DNA from: Armatimonadota bacterium
Lineage (GTDB): Bacteria > Sysuimicrobiota > Sysuimicrobiia > Sysuimicrobiales > Humicultoraceae
Length of the DNA: 64,000 bases
Reading direction: 5' to 3'
Assembly: GCA_031081585.1 (NCBI GenBank)
Contig: JAVHLY010000011.1
Location: 1-64,000, forward strand
The number at the start of each line of letters is the position of its first letter. The stretch's first letter is position 1. The position numbers were made by a program, and so were the translations under genes. Shown here piece after piece: positions 26,806-35,138 of this stretch. The notes under the pieces were generated by a model. The model did no database searches and was not told where the DNA came from. It saw only the letters and a program-made list of their open reading frames with translations.

Positions 26806-26914
26806 ACCTCTCTCATCGGCAGGGCGGCCATGGTTTGCCGGGGGGGTGGAGTGGGGCGGCCGGGTCAGGAGACCTCCCCGGGCCGGCCGGGCGGGTGCGC
26901 CCGCGGGCGCACCC

Positions 26915-27748
26915 TCAGCGAGGCGCGCGGCCGTCCAGTTCCGGGAAGAGCGGCTCCTGCAGCAGGCGGACCGTCAGGAAGGAGCGGCGGTGCTCAGGGG
27001 TGAGACCCAGGCGCCGGATGGCCGCGACGTGGGCGCGGGTGGCGTAGCCCTTGTGCAGGGCGAAGCCGTACCCCGGGTAGCGGGCGTCGAGCTCGCGCAT
27101 GATGGCGTCGCGGGTGACCTTGGCCACGATGGAGGCGGCGGCGATGGCGGCGCAGCGGGCGTCGCCGTCCACCAGCGCCTCCTGGGGCAGAGGGAGGTCG
27201 AGGCGGTAGCGTCCGTCCACCAGCACGAAGTCCGGCGGGGGCTGCAGCTGCAGGACGGCCCGCCGCCAGGCCAGGCGGGTCGCCTGCAGGATGTTCAGCC
27301 GGTCGATCTCCCCTACGTCGGCCACGCCGACGCCCACCCGCGCCCCGCAGGCCAGCAGCGCGGTGTACAGCGCCGCACGCCGGTCCGCGGGCAGGACCTT
27401 GGAGTCGTTCAGTCCCGGCAGGTGCGCCAAGGCGCCCTCCGGAAGGATGACCGCCGCCGCGACAACCGGCCCGGCGAGGGGGGCCACTCCGGCCTCGTCC
27501 ACCCCGGCCACCCGGACGAACCCCTCAGCGCGGCGGGCCCGCTCCACGGCCAGCAGCGCCTCCAGCCGCGCCCGCTCACGTTCGCCCCGCGCCCGGCGGC
27601 GCAGGGCCTGTGCGGCCAGGCGGCGGACCCCCGCCCGGGCGTCCCGCGCCAGCCGCCGCAGCCACCGCTCGTCGACCTCGCCGCCCAGCAGCGCGGCGAT
27701 CTCCCGGACGCTCAGGCGTGACGGCGGCGGCAATCCGGCCGGACGCAT
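26915..27748 (-). CDS. rnhB: Ribonuclease HII with N-terminal extension
   Basis: Removes ribonucleotides and RNA-DNA hybrids. Catalytic residues are visible in AGVDEAGVAPLAGPVVAAAV (D, E), LVDG (D) and AKVTRDAIM (D). At 277 residues it carries about 75 extra N-terminal residues (LSVREIAALLGGEVDERWLRRLARDAR), as in Bacillus RnhB, likely for substrate binding. The GxxPLAGP motif reads GVAPLAGP where most have GRGPLAGP, a small deviation. It is followed after about 110 bases by yraN and preceded by lepB. Confidence 0.92.
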   Translation of the reverse strand: MRPAGLPPPSRLSVREIAALLGGEVDERWLRRLARDARAGVRRLAAQALRRRARGERERARLEALLAVERARRAEGFVRVAGVDEAGVAPLAGPVVAAAVILPEGALAHLPGLNDSKVLPADRRAALYTALLACGARVGVGVADVGEIDRLNILQATRLAWRRAVLQLQPPPDFVLVDGRYRLDLPLPQEALVDGDARCAAIAAASIVAKVTRDAIMRELDARYPGYGFALHKGYATRAHVAAIRRLGLTPEHRRSFLTVRLLQEPLFPELDGRAPR

Positions 27749-27802
27749 CGCGTCGGCGTCAGGCGATCCCGGCCACAGGCGCGCGGTGCACCGCCCGCTC
27801 CC

Positions 27803-28447
27803 TCAGTGGATCAGGCCGATGCGGTCGGGCGGCCAGTAGATGACGAGCGCCCGGCCGATGACGTTCCGCTCCGGGACGAAGCCGAAGAAGCGGCTGTCCT
27901 CGCTGTTGCAGCGGTTGTCTCCCAGGACGAAGAGGTGGCCCTCCGGGATCCGCTGGGGGCCGTAGGTGCTGGTGCAGGCGCGGTCGCCGCCACCCAGGGG
28001 CGTCGGGTAGCGCTCGCTGAGGGGACGGCCGTCGATCAGCACCAGCCCCTCCCGCAGCTCCACCGTCTCCCCGGCCAGCGCCACCACCCGCTTGACGAAG
28101 TCCTTGCTGGAGGCGAGCGGGTAGCGGAAGACGATGACGTCGCCGCGGCGGACGTCCCGGAAGCGGTAGGCGAACTTGGCCACGAGGATGCGGTCGCCCA
28201 CCTGCAGGGTGGGCTCCATCGAGCCGGTGGGGATGTAGAAGGCCTGGACGACGAAGGTGATGATGAGGAAGCTCAGCACCGCGGCGACGAGCGTGGCGTC
28301 CACCGTCTCCAGGACGGCGTGGCGCCACGGCGCCGGCACCAGCGCGGTGCGGCGGAGGAGCACCCGGACGAGGCCGAGCCCGACCGCGGCCAGCAGGATG
28401 AACGTGGGGATGGTGAGCGGCAGGCGCTCCAGCCACTCCAGCCGCAT
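27803..28447 (-). CDS. lepB: Signal peptidase I
   Basis: Membrane-bound serine protease that removes signal peptides from exported proteins. At 214 residues it has two N-terminal hydrophobic segments (LTIPTFILLAAVGLGLVRVL and LVAAVLSFLIITFVVQAFYI), the nucleophile serine in PTGSMEPTLQVGD, the general-base lysine in SSKDFVKRVVALAGE, and GDNRCNSEDSRFFG. It lies between rplS and rnhB, the common Firmicutes arrangement. Confidence 0.95.
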   Translation of the reverse strand: MRLEWLERLPLTIPTFILLAAVGLGLVRVLLRRTALVPAPWRHAVLETVDATLVAAVLSFLIITFVVQAFYIPTGSMEPTLQVGDRILVAKFAYRFRDVRRGDVIVFRYPLASSKDFVKRVVALAGETVELREGLVLIDGRPLSERYPTPLGGGDRACTSTYGPQRIPEGHLFVLGDNRCNSEDSRFFGFVPERNVIGRALVIYWPPDRIGLIH

Positions 28448-28465
28448 GCCCGGCCGTCCGGCGGC

Positions 28466-28807
28466 CTAGCGCTGCTCCCGGATGCGCGCGGCCTTGCCGA
28501 CCTTCTCCCGCAGGTAGTAGAGCTTCGCCCGCCGCACCCGGCCCCGGCGCACCACCTCGATGCGCTCGATGCGCGGCGAGTGGACGGGGAAGATGCGCTC
28601 CACGCCGATGCCGTGGCTCACCCGCCGGACGGTGAAGGTCTCGCGGCGCCCCGCGCCCTTGCGGGCGATGACCACGCCCTCGAAGACCTGCGTGCGCTCG
28701 CGCCCGCCCTCCACGACCTTGATGTGCACCCGCACCGTGTCGCCCGGGCCGAACGCGGGGAGCGTGGCACGCAGGCCCTCGCGGTCGACGACTGCCAGCT
28801 TGTCCAT
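28466..28807 (-). CDS. rplS: 50S ribosomal protein L19
   Basis: A 113-residue protein with the L19 pattern: [33 protein letters not shown], then [25 protein letters not shown] and RAKLYYLRE. It sits at the 30S-50S interface. A good promoter lies directly upstream, and lepB and rnhB follow, so this starts a short transcription unit. Confidence 0.96.
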   Translation of the reverse strand: MDKLAVVDREGLRATLPAFGPGDTVRVHIKVVEGGRERTQVFEGVVIARKGAGRRETFTVRRVSHGIGVERIFPVHSPRIERIEVVRRGRVRRAKLYYLREKVGKAARIREQR

Positions 28808-28837
28808 GGAGCCCTCTCCCTCCGATTACGACCCCTG

Positions 28838-28867
28838 ATTATAGGCGACCGGGGCGGGTGCTGCCCA
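28838..28867 (-). promoter_or_regulatory. Sigma-A-like promoter of rplS
   Basis: On the minus strand TGGGCA (28867-28862) and a perfect TATAAT (28843-28838) are spaced 18 bases. Transcription would start about 25-30 bases before the rplS ATG, downstream of which a GGAGGGAGAGGG ribosome binding site fits. It separates rplS-lepB-rnhB from trmD. Confidence 0.6.
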
Positions 28868-28938
28868 GGCATCCCGGACGCGCGGCGTCCGCGGCGCGCA
28901 ACCGCGGTCCGCCCGACCGGCCAGGCAGCCCGGGCCGA

Positions 28939-29823
28939 TCACGCACCGCGCTGAGGCGCCTGCGGACCCTCCTCCCCGGCCCCGACATCGGGGCGCTCTG
29001 CGGGACCGCCGTCGCCGCCGGTGCGGGCGTCCCGTCGTTCCGCCGCCCCACCGCCCGCACCCTGCACGGCTGACCGCTCGCCCGTGGCGCTCCCCTCCGC
29101 GCGGTCGAGCTCGGCCAGCAGGCGCCGGTCCTCCTCGGTGAGCACCGCCCGCTCCAGCAGGTCGGGCCGCCGCTCGCGGGTGCGGCGCAATTGCTCCCGC
29201 CGGCGCCAGCGCCGGATCTCGGCGTGGTGCCCGGAGAGGAGGACTTCGGGTACGCGCATCCCCCGGAACTCCGCCGGCCGCGTGTAGTGCGGGTAGTCCA
29301 GCAGCCCCTCGCTGAAGGACTCCGCCGCCACGGAGGCCGCATCGCCCACCACCCCGGGGACGAGGCGGGCCACCGCGTCGACGATGACCATGGCCGGCAG
29401 CTCCCCGCCGCTGAGGACGTAGTCGCCGAGGGAGATCTCCTCCGCCCCCAGCCCCTCCCGCACCCGCTCGTCGATCCCCTCGTAGTGGCCGCAGAGGATC
29501 ACCAGGTGCCGCTCCCGGCTCAGCTCCCGCACGAGCGCCTGGGTGAGCCGCCGCCCCTGCGGGGAAGGGAGGAGCAGGCGCGGGGTCCCGCCGGCCTCCC
29601 GCCGGATGGCCTCGACGGCGGCGAAGAAGGGCTCCGGCTTCATCACCATGCCCGGCCCGCCCCCGTAGGGGACGTCGTCGACCTGGCGGTGGCGGTCGGT
29701 GGTGAAGTCCCGCAGGTCGTGGATGCGGATGTCCACGAGACCCCGCGCCCGGGCCCGCCCCACGATGCTCACTTCGAGCGGCGTGAACGCCTCCGGGAAG
29801 ATCGTGACGATGTCGATACGCAT
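28939..29823 (-). CDS. trmD: tRNA (guanine-37-N1) methyltransferase
   Basis: SPOUT-fold, S-adenosylmethionine-dependent enzyme that methylates G37 of tRNAs reading CUN, CCN and CGG codons and prevents +1 frameshifting. The core (residues 1-235) shows [58 protein letters not shown] and [23 protein letters not shown] low-complexity tail of about 55 residues (Gly/Ala/Glu/Arg) extends it to 294. It is preceded by rimM with a 7-base gap, the standard order. Confidence 0.95.
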   Translation of the reverse strand: MRIDIVTIFPEAFTPLEVSIVGRARARGLVDIRIHDLRDFTTDRHRQVDDVPYGGGPGMVMKPEPFFAAVEAIRREAGGTPRLLLPSPQGRRLTQALVRELSRERHLVILCGHYEGIDERVREGLGAEEISLGDYVLSGGELPAMVIVDAVARLVPGVVGDAASVAAESFSEGLLDYPHYTRPAEFRGMRVPEVLLSGHHAEIRRWRRREQLRRTRERRPDLLERAVLTEEDRRLLAELDRAEGSATGERSAVQGAGGGAAERRDARTGGDGGPAERPDVGAGEEGPQAPQRGA

Positions 29824-29830
29824 GCGGGCC

Positions 29831-30439
29831 TCACGCGGGAGTCCGGGACCGGCCCGGTGCCCGGGCGGGGGCCGGCGTTGCGGCCCGGTCCAGCGTTGCC
29901 GCCCGGGCCGGCGTGCCGGCCCGGGCCGGCGTCCGCGTGGGGCGCCGGATCGTGGGCAGGTCCGGGGGGACCTCCACCGTCATCGTGCCGGCGGCCGGGT
30001 CGATGGCCCGCACCACGGGGCGGGTGGCCGGCAGGAGCACCTCCGCCTCCGGCCCGGTCACCCGGTAGACGTCGTGCGCCGCGCCCCGCAGCACCTCGGT
30101 GACGGTGCCGAGCACCTCCCCCGAGGTGGTGCGCACGGTGAGGCCCAGGACCTCGCCGACGTAGTAGGTGCCGGGCGGCAGCGGCACGCGCGCTTCCCAG
30201 GGCACGAGGAGGTCGGCGCCGGCCAGCGTCCGCGCCGCCTCGGGGTTCTCGACGCCCGCCAGCTTCACCAGGGCCACCGCGCCCTGCCAGCGCACCCCTT
30301 CCACCTTCCGCACCTCCGTGCGGTCGCCCCGGCGCACCAGCACCTCGCGCAGGCGGGTGAAGCGCTCGGGGAAGTCGGTCTCCGGGCGCACCTTCACCTC
30401 CCCGCGCACCCCGTGGGGACGCAGCACCCGCCCCACCAC
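29831..30439 (-). CDS. rimM: Ribosome maturation factor RimM
   Basis: Helps assemble the 30S head around S19 and 16S rRNA helix 31-33b. The N-terminal domain ([45 protein letters not shown]) and the PRC-barrel ([35 protein letters not shown]) are clear. The C-terminus is a repetitive Thr/Pro/Ala/Arg tail of about 40 residues, encoded by degenerate repeats, atypical for RimM. I start at the GTG at 30439; an ATG at 30514 would add 25 residues overlapping the YlqD-like gene, and neither has a strong ribosome binding site. Confidence 0.9.
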   Translation of the reverse strand: MVGRVLRPHGVRGEVKVRPETDFPERFTRLREVLVRRGDRTEVRKVEGVRWQGAVALVKLAGVENPEAARTLAGADLLVPWEARVPLPPGTYYVGEVLGLTVRTTSGEVLGTVTEVLRGAAHDVYRVTGPEAEVLLPATRPVVRAIDPAAGTMTVEVPPDLPTIRRPTRTPARAGTPARAATLDRAATPAPARAPGRSRTPA

Positions 30440-30482
30440 CAGGGCGCGGCCCGGAAGGCCGCGACCACCGGCCGGGTGGGGG

Positions 30483-30887
30483 TCAGGGCTCGCGGACCTC
30501 GATGACGATCCCATCCTTGACCAGGATCTCGCTGCGCCCGAGCTTCTGGAAGAGGTTGTCGCCGACGCGGATCTCCGTGAGGCTCTCCACCGTCCCCTGC
30601 GGGAACTCGCTGTTGAGCTCGAGCTGCTCGACCTCGCGCAGCCGGGCCTGCAGTTCGGCGCGCGTCGCCTCCTGCCGCGCCCGCTCCACCTCGAGCTGCT
30701 GCCGCACCGCCCGCGCCTGCGGGGTGATCTGCCGCTCCAGCTCGGTACGCCGGATCTGGGTCTCGATCTGGCCGATCAGCTCCTCGACCCGCTCGATCGC
30801 CTCCTCCAGCTCCCGGCGGTAGAGGCGCTTGAAGCTCTCCGTCACGACCGCCTTGATGACGATCGGGCGGATCACGGTGATGGCCAT
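30483..30887 (-). CDS. ylqD: YlqD-like protein
   Basis: A 134-residue helical protein starting [20 protein letters not shown], with a long charged coiled coil (residues about 20-95) and a C-terminal beta-rich segment (FPQGTVESLTEIRVGDNLFQKLGRSEI cut by a turn, then VKDGIVIEVRE). This is the YlqD family, found in Firmicutes and cyanobacteria next to rimM and khpA; its function is unknown. The ATG at 30887 has an ideal AGGAGGAGG site; the longer frame upstream is the KH gene in another frame. Confidence 0.82.
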   Translation of the reverse strand: MAITVIRPIVIKAVVTESFKRLYRRELEEAIERVEELIGQIETQIRRTELERQITPQARAVRQQLEVERARQEATRAELQARLREVEQLELNSEFPQGTVESLTEIRVGDNLFQKLGRSEILVKDGIVIEVREP

Positions 30888-31234
30888 GGGTCCTCCTCCT
30901 CGTCCCGTCCTGGACCGACCGGGCTCCCCGGCCGGTCCGCGCCGGCACCGGCGTCGCCCTCCTGGTGGATGGCGAGGTGCGCGTGCGTCCGCCACCGCTG
31001 GCCGGCGGCGCGCACGACGGCCCGCAGCGACCGGGCGATGCGTCCCTGGCGACCGATCACCTTCCCCATGTCGTCGGGGGCGACCCGCAGCGTCACGACG
31101 GTGCCGCGGGCGTCGGCGCGGGCCTCGGTGTGCACGGCCTCCGGCCGGTCGACCAGGCCCCGGGCGATGAAGCCCACCAGGTCGGCCAGTCGTCGCCCGG
31201 CCTCCGCGGGGTCGTCCGCGGGCCCGGCGCTCAC
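30872..31234 (-). CDS. khpA: KH-domain RNA-binding protein KhpA
   Basis: Small KH-domain protein that, with KhpB/Jag, binds many RNAs and influences cell elongation in Gram-positives. At 120 residues it shows [20 protein letters not shown], then [32 protein letters not shown] with the GxxG loop (GRQG). A tail of about 40 acidic/polar residues is longer than usual (family about 75-80). It starts at a GTG overlapping the rpsP stop as GTGA and overlaps the next gene by 16 bases. Confidence 0.9.
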   Translation of the reverse strand: MSAGPADDPAEAGRRLADLVGFIARGLVDRPEAVHTEARADARGTVVTLRVAPDDMGKVIGRQGRIARSLRAVVRAAGQRWRTHAHLAIHQEGDAGAGADRPGSPVGPGRDEEEDPWPSP

Positions 31235-31515
31235 GACGGCGGCGCGGCGGCGCGGCGCCGCTCCTCCCACTTGCGCAGGATGCCGGTCCTCTCCAGCAGC
31301 ACCCGGGCCGCGTCGGAGGGGCGCGCCCCCCGGCTCAGCCACAGGAGCGCCTTCTCCTCGTCCACCTGGATCGTCGACGGCTCGGTGCGCGGGTTGTAGT
31401 AGCCAAGCGCCTCGATGTACTTGCCGTCCCGCGGCCGGCGCGAGTCGGCGACGACCAGCCGGTAGGAGGGCTGATGCTTCTTGCCCAGGCGCATCAGCCG
31501 GATCTTCACCGCCAT
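31231..31515 (-). CDS. rpsP: 30S ribosomal protein S16
   Basis: A 94-residue protein beginning [20 protein letters not shown], with [26 protein letters not shown] and the conserved basic C-terminus. It overlaps ffh upstream by 10 bases and khpA downstream by 4, in the conserved ffh-rpsP-khpA order. Confidence 0.96.
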   Translation of the reverse strand: MAVKIRLMRLGKKHQPSYRLVVADSRRPRDGKYIEALGYYNPRTEPSTIQVDEEKALLWLSRGARPSDAARVLLERTGILRKWEERRRAAAPPS

Positions 31516-32867
31516 GGTGGTCCACCTCCAGGGAAGGGGCCCGCCTCGCCGGCGGCGCCCCGCTGTCGCTTCCCCCGCCGGCCCAGGCCCTGCACCTGAC
31601 GTACCAGGCGGCGGGCCTCCTCGAACTGCTTGAGCAGGCGGTTGACGTCCTGCACGCTCATTCCCGAGCCGCGGGCGATGCGCCGCCGGCGGCTGCCGTC
31701 GATGATGGCCGGGTTCTGCCGCTCCTGCGGGGTCATGGAGTTGATCATCGCCTCCACGTGGACGAGCTGCCGTTCGTCCACCTGCAGCGTCCCGCGCATC
31801 CGGCCGAGGCCGGGGAGCAGCTCCAGGAGCTGATCGAGCGGCCCCATGCGCCGCACCTGGCGGAGCTGCTCCAGGAAGTCGGCCAGCGTGAACTCCCCGC
31901 GCCGCAGCCGCCGCTCCAGCTGGGCGGCCGCCTCCGCGTCCATGGTGGCCTGGGCCTTCTCGATGAGCGTGAGGACGTCGCCCATGCCCAGGATGCGCGC
32001 GGCCATGCGGTCGGGGTGGAAGGGCTCGAGCGCCTCCACCCGCTCGCCGACCCCGACGAAGAGGATGGGCACGCCCGTGACCGCCACCACGGAGAGGGCC
32101 GCGCCGCCGCGGGCGTCCCCGTCGAGCTTGGTGAGGATGAGCCCGTCGAGGCCCAGGGCGGCAAACCCCTGGGCCATGCGCACTGCGTCCTGGCCGGCCA
32201 TGGCGTCGAGGGTGAGGAGGACCTCGGTGGGCCGCAGCGCCTCGCGCATGCGGGCCAGCTCCGCCATGAGGATCTCGGCGATGTGCAGCCGCCCGGCCGA
32301 GTCGACGATGAGCACGTCGTGGCCGCTGCGGCGGGCATGGTCCACCGCGGCCAGCCCCACCGCCACCGGATCGGTCGCCCCCGGCTGGGTGAAGGTGGGG
32401 ACCCCGGCCTGCCGCCCCACCGCCTCGAGCTGCTCCACCGCCGCCGGGCGGCGCAGGTCGGTGGCCACGAGGAGCGGGTGGCGCCCGCGGCGGCGCAGCA
32501 GGTAGCCGAGCTTGGCGGCGGTGGTCGTCTTGCCGGTCCCGTGGAGCCCCACCAGCAGGAGGACGGTGGGGGGCTGCGGCGCGGTGCGCAGGTCGCGGTG
32601 GGCCCCGCCGAGCAGGCGGACGAGCTCGTCGTAGACGATCTTGATCACCTGCTGGGCCGGGGTGAGGCTCTTCCAGATCTCCTGGCCCACGGCGGCCTCG
32701 CGCACGCGGGCGACGAAGTCGCGCGCCACGGTGAAGTGGACGTCGGCCTCGAGCAGGGCCAGCCGCACCTCGCGCAGCGCCGCGTCCACGTCCTCGGGGC
32801 TGAGGTGGCCGCGTCCGGTGAGCCGCCGGAAGATCTCGCCGAGCCGGGCCTGCAGGCTCTCGAACAT
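31506..32867 (-). CDS. ffh: Signal recognition particle GTPase Ffh
   Basis: Binds signal sequences on ribosomes and pairs with FtsY to deliver them to the membrane. From [18 protein letters not shown] (ATG at 32867, after GGAGG) it is 453 residues. The N-domain is followed by the G-domain: [14 protein letters not shown] (G1), [20 protein letters not shown] (G3) and [13 protein letters not shown] (G4). The methionine-rich M domain follows ([36 protein letters not shown]). The start overlaps the stop of the methyltransferase gene (TGATG). Confidence 0.96.
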   Translation of the reverse strand: MFESLQARLGEIFRRLTGRGHLSPEDVDAALREVRLALLEADVHFTVARDFVARVREAAVGQEIWKSLTPAQQVIKIVYDELVRLLGGAHRDLRTAPQPPTVLLLVGLHGTGKTTTAAKLGYLLRRRGRHPLLVATDLRRPAAVEQLEAVGRQAGVPTFTQPGATDPVAVGLAAVDHARRSGHDVLIVDSAGRLHIAEILMAELARMREALRPTEVLLTLDAMAGQDAVRMAQGFAALGLDGLILTKLDGDARGGAALSVVAVTGVPILFVGVGERVEALEPFHPDRMAARILGMGDVLTLIEKAQATMDAEAAAQLERRLRRGEFTLADFLEQLRQVRRMGPLDQLLELLPGLGRMRGTLQVDERQLVHVEAMINSMTPQERQNPAIIDGSRRRRIARGSGMSVQDVNRLLKQFEEARRLVRQVQGLGRRGKRQRGAAGEAGPFPGGGPPWR

Positions 32868-33484
32868 CACGCCTCCTTCACCGCGTCGAAGACCCGGAAC
32901 CCGCCGCCCCGGGCCACCTCGCGCACGTTGCCGAACAGCGCCGCCACGTGGCGCGCCAGGGTGCGGGCGCCCTGGGCGGTGCGGGCCACGAACAGGAAGC
33001 GCCCGCCCGACCGCAGGCGGGCGTGGGCGCCGGCGAAGAGGGCCAGCACCTGCGCCCGCCCGGCCCGGATGGGCGGGTTCGTCACCACCAGGTCCACCGG
33101 ACCGGGGACGACCTCCGCCCCGTCGCCCAGGTAGACGGTGACGTTGGCCAGGGCATTGCGCGCGGCGTTGGCGCGCGCCAGCTCCACCGCGCGCGGGTTG
33201 ACGTCCACCAGGTGCGCCCACCCCTGCGGCGCCAGCGCCGCCGCCACCAGGCCGAGCACGCCGTAGCCGCACCCCAGGTCGAGGACCTGGTCGGCCGGCC
33301 CCACCGGCATCGTCTCCGCCAGCAGGCGCGTCCCGCGGTCCACGCCGCGCGCGCTGAAGACGCCCCGGTCGGTCTGGAAGACGAAGCGGCGCCCCCGCAG
33401 CGTCACCGCCAGCTCGCGGATCCGGCGGCGCGGGGTGGGGACGGTGCTGAAGTAGTGGCCGGGGACGTCCGGACGCGGCGTCAT
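32867..33484 (-). CDS. RsmC/YbxB-like class I methyltransferase
   Basis: From [18 protein letters not shown] (ATG at 33484) it is 205 residues, the size of Bacillus YbxB and the C-terminal half of RsmC. Seen are HYFSTVP, the SAM motif [13 protein letters not shown] and the catalytic NPP motif in [11 protein letters not shown], indicating an N2-guanine RNA methyltransferase-type enzyme. It is inserted between ylxM and ffh, which are normally adjacent, and is coupled to ffh by TGATG. An upstream ATG at 33586 would add Ala/Gly repeats and overlap ylxM, so I reject it. Confidence 0.85.
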   Translation of the reverse strand: MTPRPDVPGHYFSTVPTPRRRIRELAVTLRGRRFVFQTDRGVFSARGVDRGTRLLAETMPVGPADQVLDLGCGYGVLGLVAAALAPQGWAHLVDVNPRAVELARANAARNALANVTVYLGDGAEVVPGPVDLVVTNPPIRAGRAQVLALFAGAHARLRSGGRFLFVARTAQGARTLARHVAALFGNVREVARGGGFRVFDAVKEA

Positions 33485-33557
33485 GAGCGGTCGCCCCCCG
33501 CCCGCGGCGGCCTCACCCGCGGCGGCCTCGCCCGCAGCGGCCCTGCCCGCGACGGCA

Positions 33558-34028
33558 TCAGGAGACCTCGCCCACACCGGCCTCATCGCCCGCCGCGAGC
33601 TGTCCGGCCACGGCGTCCACCTCTCCCGCCAGGGCGCGCAGGTCGGGGTGGTCGAGGTCGTCGGCCAGGACCCGCAGCCGACGGGCCACGGCGCGCAAGG
33701 TCCGGCGGGCGGCGGCGGGCGCAGCCAGGGCCGGCGGGGTGCGGCCCGCAGACACGGGACGGGAGGGCGCGGCCTGGGGGGCCGGGGCTGGGCGCGGGCG
33801 GCCCACCAGGCCCAGGTGTTCCTCCAGGCGGATCAGCGCCTCCATCGAGCGCTGGAGGCTGTCGTGGACCGCCTGGCGGGTGATGCGCAGCCGCTCGGCG
33901 ATCTCGCCCAGCGAGAGGTCGTCGAAGTAGTAGAGGCGCATGAGGCGCTGCTGGCGCGCCGTGAGCAGACCGCCGTAGGTCTCGAAGAGCTGAATCGTCA
34001 GCAATCGCCTGGCCAGGTCGCGGCGCAT
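33558..34028 (-). CDS. ylxM: YlxM/p13-like SRP-associated protein
   Basis: A 156-residue protein. The first 75 residues are the YlxM helix-turn-helix region (LFETYGGLLTARQQRLMRLYYFDDLSLGEIAERLRITRQAVHDSLQRS broken here by no gaps in the gene), resembling sigma-70 region 4; the rest is a Pro/Ala linker and a helical tail. YlxM modulates SRP activity in Firmicutes and is normally co-transcribed with ffh, as here. It is the first gene after the promoter at 34109-34137. Confidence 0.88.
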   Translation of the reverse strand: MRRDLARRLLTIQLFETYGGLLTARQQRLMRLYYFDDLSLGEIAERLRITRQAVHDSLQRSMEALIRLEEHLGLVGRPRPAPAPQAAPSRPVSAGRTPPALAAPAAARRTLRAVARRLRVLADDLDHPDLRALAGEVDAVAGQLAAGDEAGVGEVS

Positions 34029-34108
34029 CGCGCTCCCTGCCCCCGTCCCCTCGACCCAGTTTCGACCCGATTATGTAAAGGTACTTAACTTGACAAACTC
34101 CTCTTTCG

Positions 34109-34137
34109 AGCATACCCGACCGCACGGGCACGGTCAA
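34109..34137 (-). promoter_or_regulatory. Sigma-A-like promoter of the ylxM-ffh-rpsP-trmD operon
   Basis: TTGACC (34137-34132) and TATGCT (34114-34109), 17-base spacer, minus strand. The interval from here to 34028 is the most AT-rich in the region. The leader is about 75 bases. It implies that ftsY and smc upstream form a separate unit. Confidence 0.6.
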
Positions 34138-34170
34138 CGGGAGGAGTGCGATGGCCTGCAGAAAACGGCG

Positions 34171-35088
34171 CTACAGCGCCTCCGCGGGCGGCACCAGGGC
34201 GTCGACGAAGGCGTCGGGGTCGAAGGGGACCAGGTCCTCCACCCCTTCCCCCGTCCCGAGTAGCTTCACCGGCAGGCCCAGCTCGCGGGCGATGGCCAGC
34301 ACGATCCCCCCTCTGGCGGTTCCGTCCACCTTGGTGAGGGCGATCCCCGTCACCTCCACCGCCTCGTGGAAGAGACGGGCCTGGCTCAGCGCGTTCTGCC
34401 CGGTGGTGGCGTCCAGCACCAGGAGGCGCTCCACCGCCGGAGGGTCGGCGCGGCGGACGATCCGGTCGATCTTGCGCAGCTCCTCCATCAGGTTGACCTT
34501 GGTGTGGAGCCGGCCGGCGGTGTCGATGAGCGCCACGTCGGCCCCACGGGCGCGCGCCGCCTCCAGCGTGTCGAAGACCACCGCCCCGGGGTCGCCGCCC
34601 GGGCGGTGCGCCACCACCTCGGCGCCCACCCGCGCGCCCCAGCGGGACAGCTGTTCGGCGGCCGCGGCGCGGAAGGTGTCGGCTGCGCCCAGGAGGACGC
34701 GCTTCCCCTCGGCGCGCAACCGCCATGCCAGCTTGCCGATGGTGGTGGTCTTCCCCGTGCCGTTCACGCCCAGGACGAGGATGACGGCGGGCGGGGGCTC
34801 GGTGCGCAGGGGGACGGGCGGGCCGAGGAGCTCGCGCAGGGCCTGCCGCAGCGCCGCCCGCACGTCCGCGGCGGTGCGCAGTCCGCGGCCCGCGCGCAGG
34901 CGGTCGACGATGTGTGCGGCGGTGGCCGCGCCGACGTCGGCGAGGATCAGCGCCTCCTCCACCGCCTCGAGGGTGCGTGCGTCGACGGGGCGCCCCACCA
35001 GGGCGTCGAGGGAGGCGGCGAGCTGCTCCCGCGTCCGCCCCAGCCCCTCGCGCAGCCGCTGCCACCACCCCCGCCCGGTCTCCGCCAT
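34171..35088 (-). CDS. ftsY: Signal recognition particle receptor FtsY
   Basis: Membrane-associated GTPase receiving ribosome-SRP complexes. The 305-residue protein lacks a long acidic A domain, as in many Gram-positives. N-domain (WWQRLREGLGRTREQLAASL) is followed by the G motifs GVNGTGKTTTIGKLAWRL, ADTFRAAAAEQLSRW, IDTAGRLHTKVNLMEEL, TTGQNALSQARLFHEA and LTKVDGTARGGI. It follows smc after 50 bases. Confidence 0.96.
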   Translation of the reverse strand: MAETGRGWWQRLREGLGRTREQLAASLDALVGRPVDARTLEAVEEALILADVGAATAAHIVDRLRAGRGLRTAADVRAALRQALRELLGPPVPLRTEPPPAVILVLGVNGTGKTTTIGKLAWRLRAEGKRVLLGAADTFRAAAAEQLSRWGARVGAEVVAHRPGGDPGAVVFDTLEAARARGADVALIDTAGRLHTKVNLMEELRKIDRIVRRADPPAVERLLVLDATTGQNALSQARLFHEAVEVTGIALTKVDGTARGGIVLAIARELGLPVKLLGTGEGVEDLVPFDPDAFVDALVPPAEAL

Positions 35089-35138
35089 CGCTCAGGTCCC
35101 TGAGGGCGTGTCCCTTCGCGCGCTGCGGGCGTGCCGCG

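Noticed and set aside
34089-34130. Plus-strand TTGACA near 34090 as a promoter
   Set aside because: No acceptable -10 at the right spacing, and no plus-strand gene follows.
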